From an uncultured bacterium (GTDB taxonomy: Bacteria; Cyanobacteriota; Vampirovibrionia; Gastranaerophilales; Gastranaerophilaceae), in NCBI GenBank assembly GCA_948888345.1, contig CAQTPN010000079.1, forward strand, positions 1 through 6,694: DNA of 6,694 bases. Reading direction: 5' to 3'. This document shows positions 6,250 to 6,694 of this stretch, piece after piece. Under the pieces are notes generated by a model. It was not told the origin of the DNA, did no database searches, and saw only the letters and a program-made list of their open reading frames with translations. Within the stretch, counting starts at the first letter, position 1. Each line of letters starts with the position of its first letter. Position numbers and translations under genes: made by a program.

Positions 6250-6694
6250 TTACACTTTGAGGGCCAGAGTTTCTTCTTTAAGCTTATCTGCCATCTGTGT
6301 TTCTTCCCATGGAACGGGAAAATCGGTTCTTCCGATGTGTCCGTAGGCTGCAAGTCTTGAATAAAATCTTCCGCCGTTTTTCTTTGGAAGGTTTCTTAAA
6401 TCAAACTGCCTTATAATCGCATTCGGTCTTAAGTCAAAGTTTCTTTGAACCATTTCGGATAATATTTCATCAGATACTTTTCCTGTACCAAAAGTATCCA
6501 CCAATACTGAAACAGGACGACTTACACCAATTGCATAAGCAAGTTCAATTTCACATTTTTCGGCAAGGCCTGCTGCAACAATATTTTTTGCAACCCATCT
6601 TGCAGCATAAGCAGCACTTCTGTCAACCTTGGTGGGGTCTTTTCCTGAAAATGCGCCGCCGCCGTGACGGGCATATCCGCCATAAGTATCAACA
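6250..6694 (-). CDS. metK: S-adenosylmethionine synthetase, C-terminal part (5' end beyond window)
   Basis: The C-terminal 147 residues of MetK are present; the frame is open through the right edge, so the start and roughly the first 60% of the gene lie outside. Hallmarks, numbered within this fragment, are [30 protein letters not shown] at 2-31 (the glycine-rich loop plus the KDPTKVDRS active-site segment binding ATP phosphates), [34 protein letters not shown], and [16 protein letters not shown] near the end. The enzyme makes S-adenosylmethionine from methionine and ATP in the cytoplasm, usually as a tetramer. Most relatives have GHFGR where this has GHIGR, a mild change. There are no frameshifts or stops, so the gene looks functional. 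It is the most upstream visible gene of the minus-strand train and is followed after 18 nt by dciA, so the two are likely co-transcribed. Confidence 0.97.
   Translation of the reverse strand, partial: VDTYGGYARHGGGAFSGKDPTKVDRSAAYAARWVAKNIVAAGLAEKCEIELAYAIGVSRPVSVLVDTFGTGKVSDEILSEMVQRNFDLRPNAIIRQFDLRNLPKKNGGRFYSRLAAYGHIGRTDFPVPWEETQMADKLKEETLALKV

Noticed and set aside
6502..6504. A start codon at 6504 making a separate 84-residue gene
   Set aside because: The frame continues upstream with perfect MetK motifs, so TTG 6504 is an internal leucine of a gene that runs off the window.

Overview
The window is AT-rich bacterial chromosome carrying housekeeping and poorly characterised genes. I see no phage, IS, CRISPR, rRNA or tRNA signal. 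The best guess at a source is an uncultured, host- or sediment-associated anaerobe. A Melainabacteria/Vampirovibrionia-like (non-photosynthetic cyanobacterial relative) origin would fit the mix of a DciA-type helicase loader, a RuvX-DUF1292 pair, an HgdB/DUF2229-like protein and a large M16 peptidase with low-complexity tails. That placement is inference from gene content, and a Firmicutes-like origin cannot be excluded. The first 30 bases are not biological: they match the Illumina TruSeq read-2 adapter, so this is the end of a contig from an untrimmed assembly.

Layout. 1-30: adapter. 31-1755 (minus): M16 (insulinase-type) metallopeptidase, cut off at its 3' end by the adapter, with an intact HxxEH zinc site, a Gln/Asn/Pro/Tyr-rich N-terminal extension, and what looks like the first strand of a second M16 domain just before the cut. 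1756-1962: divergent intergenic region with promoter-like sequence. 1963-3012 (plus): HgdB/DUF2229-like protein with three family-typical cysteines. Its 3' end overlaps, tail to tail, the last gene of a long minus-strand gene train.

The minus-strand train, in transcription order, is metK (C-terminal part only; runs off the right edge), dciA (DUF721 helicase loader), a 97-nt AT-rich gap with a possible promoter/operator, a free-standing ClpX-type C4 zinc-finger protein, an unrecognised 541-residue mostly helical protein, ruvX (YqgF Holliday-junction resolvase/RNase-H fold), and a DUF1292 acidic small protein. The last four genes are packed tightly (1-nt overlap, 13-nt overlap, 2-nt gap), which implies co-transcription and translational coupling.

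Functionally, the train joins methyl-donor synthesis (MetK), replicative helicase loading (DciA) and RNase-H-fold nucleic-acid processing (RuvX) with two proteins of unknown role. The most interesting unexplained unit is the coupled pair of the stand-alone ClpX zinc-binding domain and the 541-residue protein directly upstream of ruvX.
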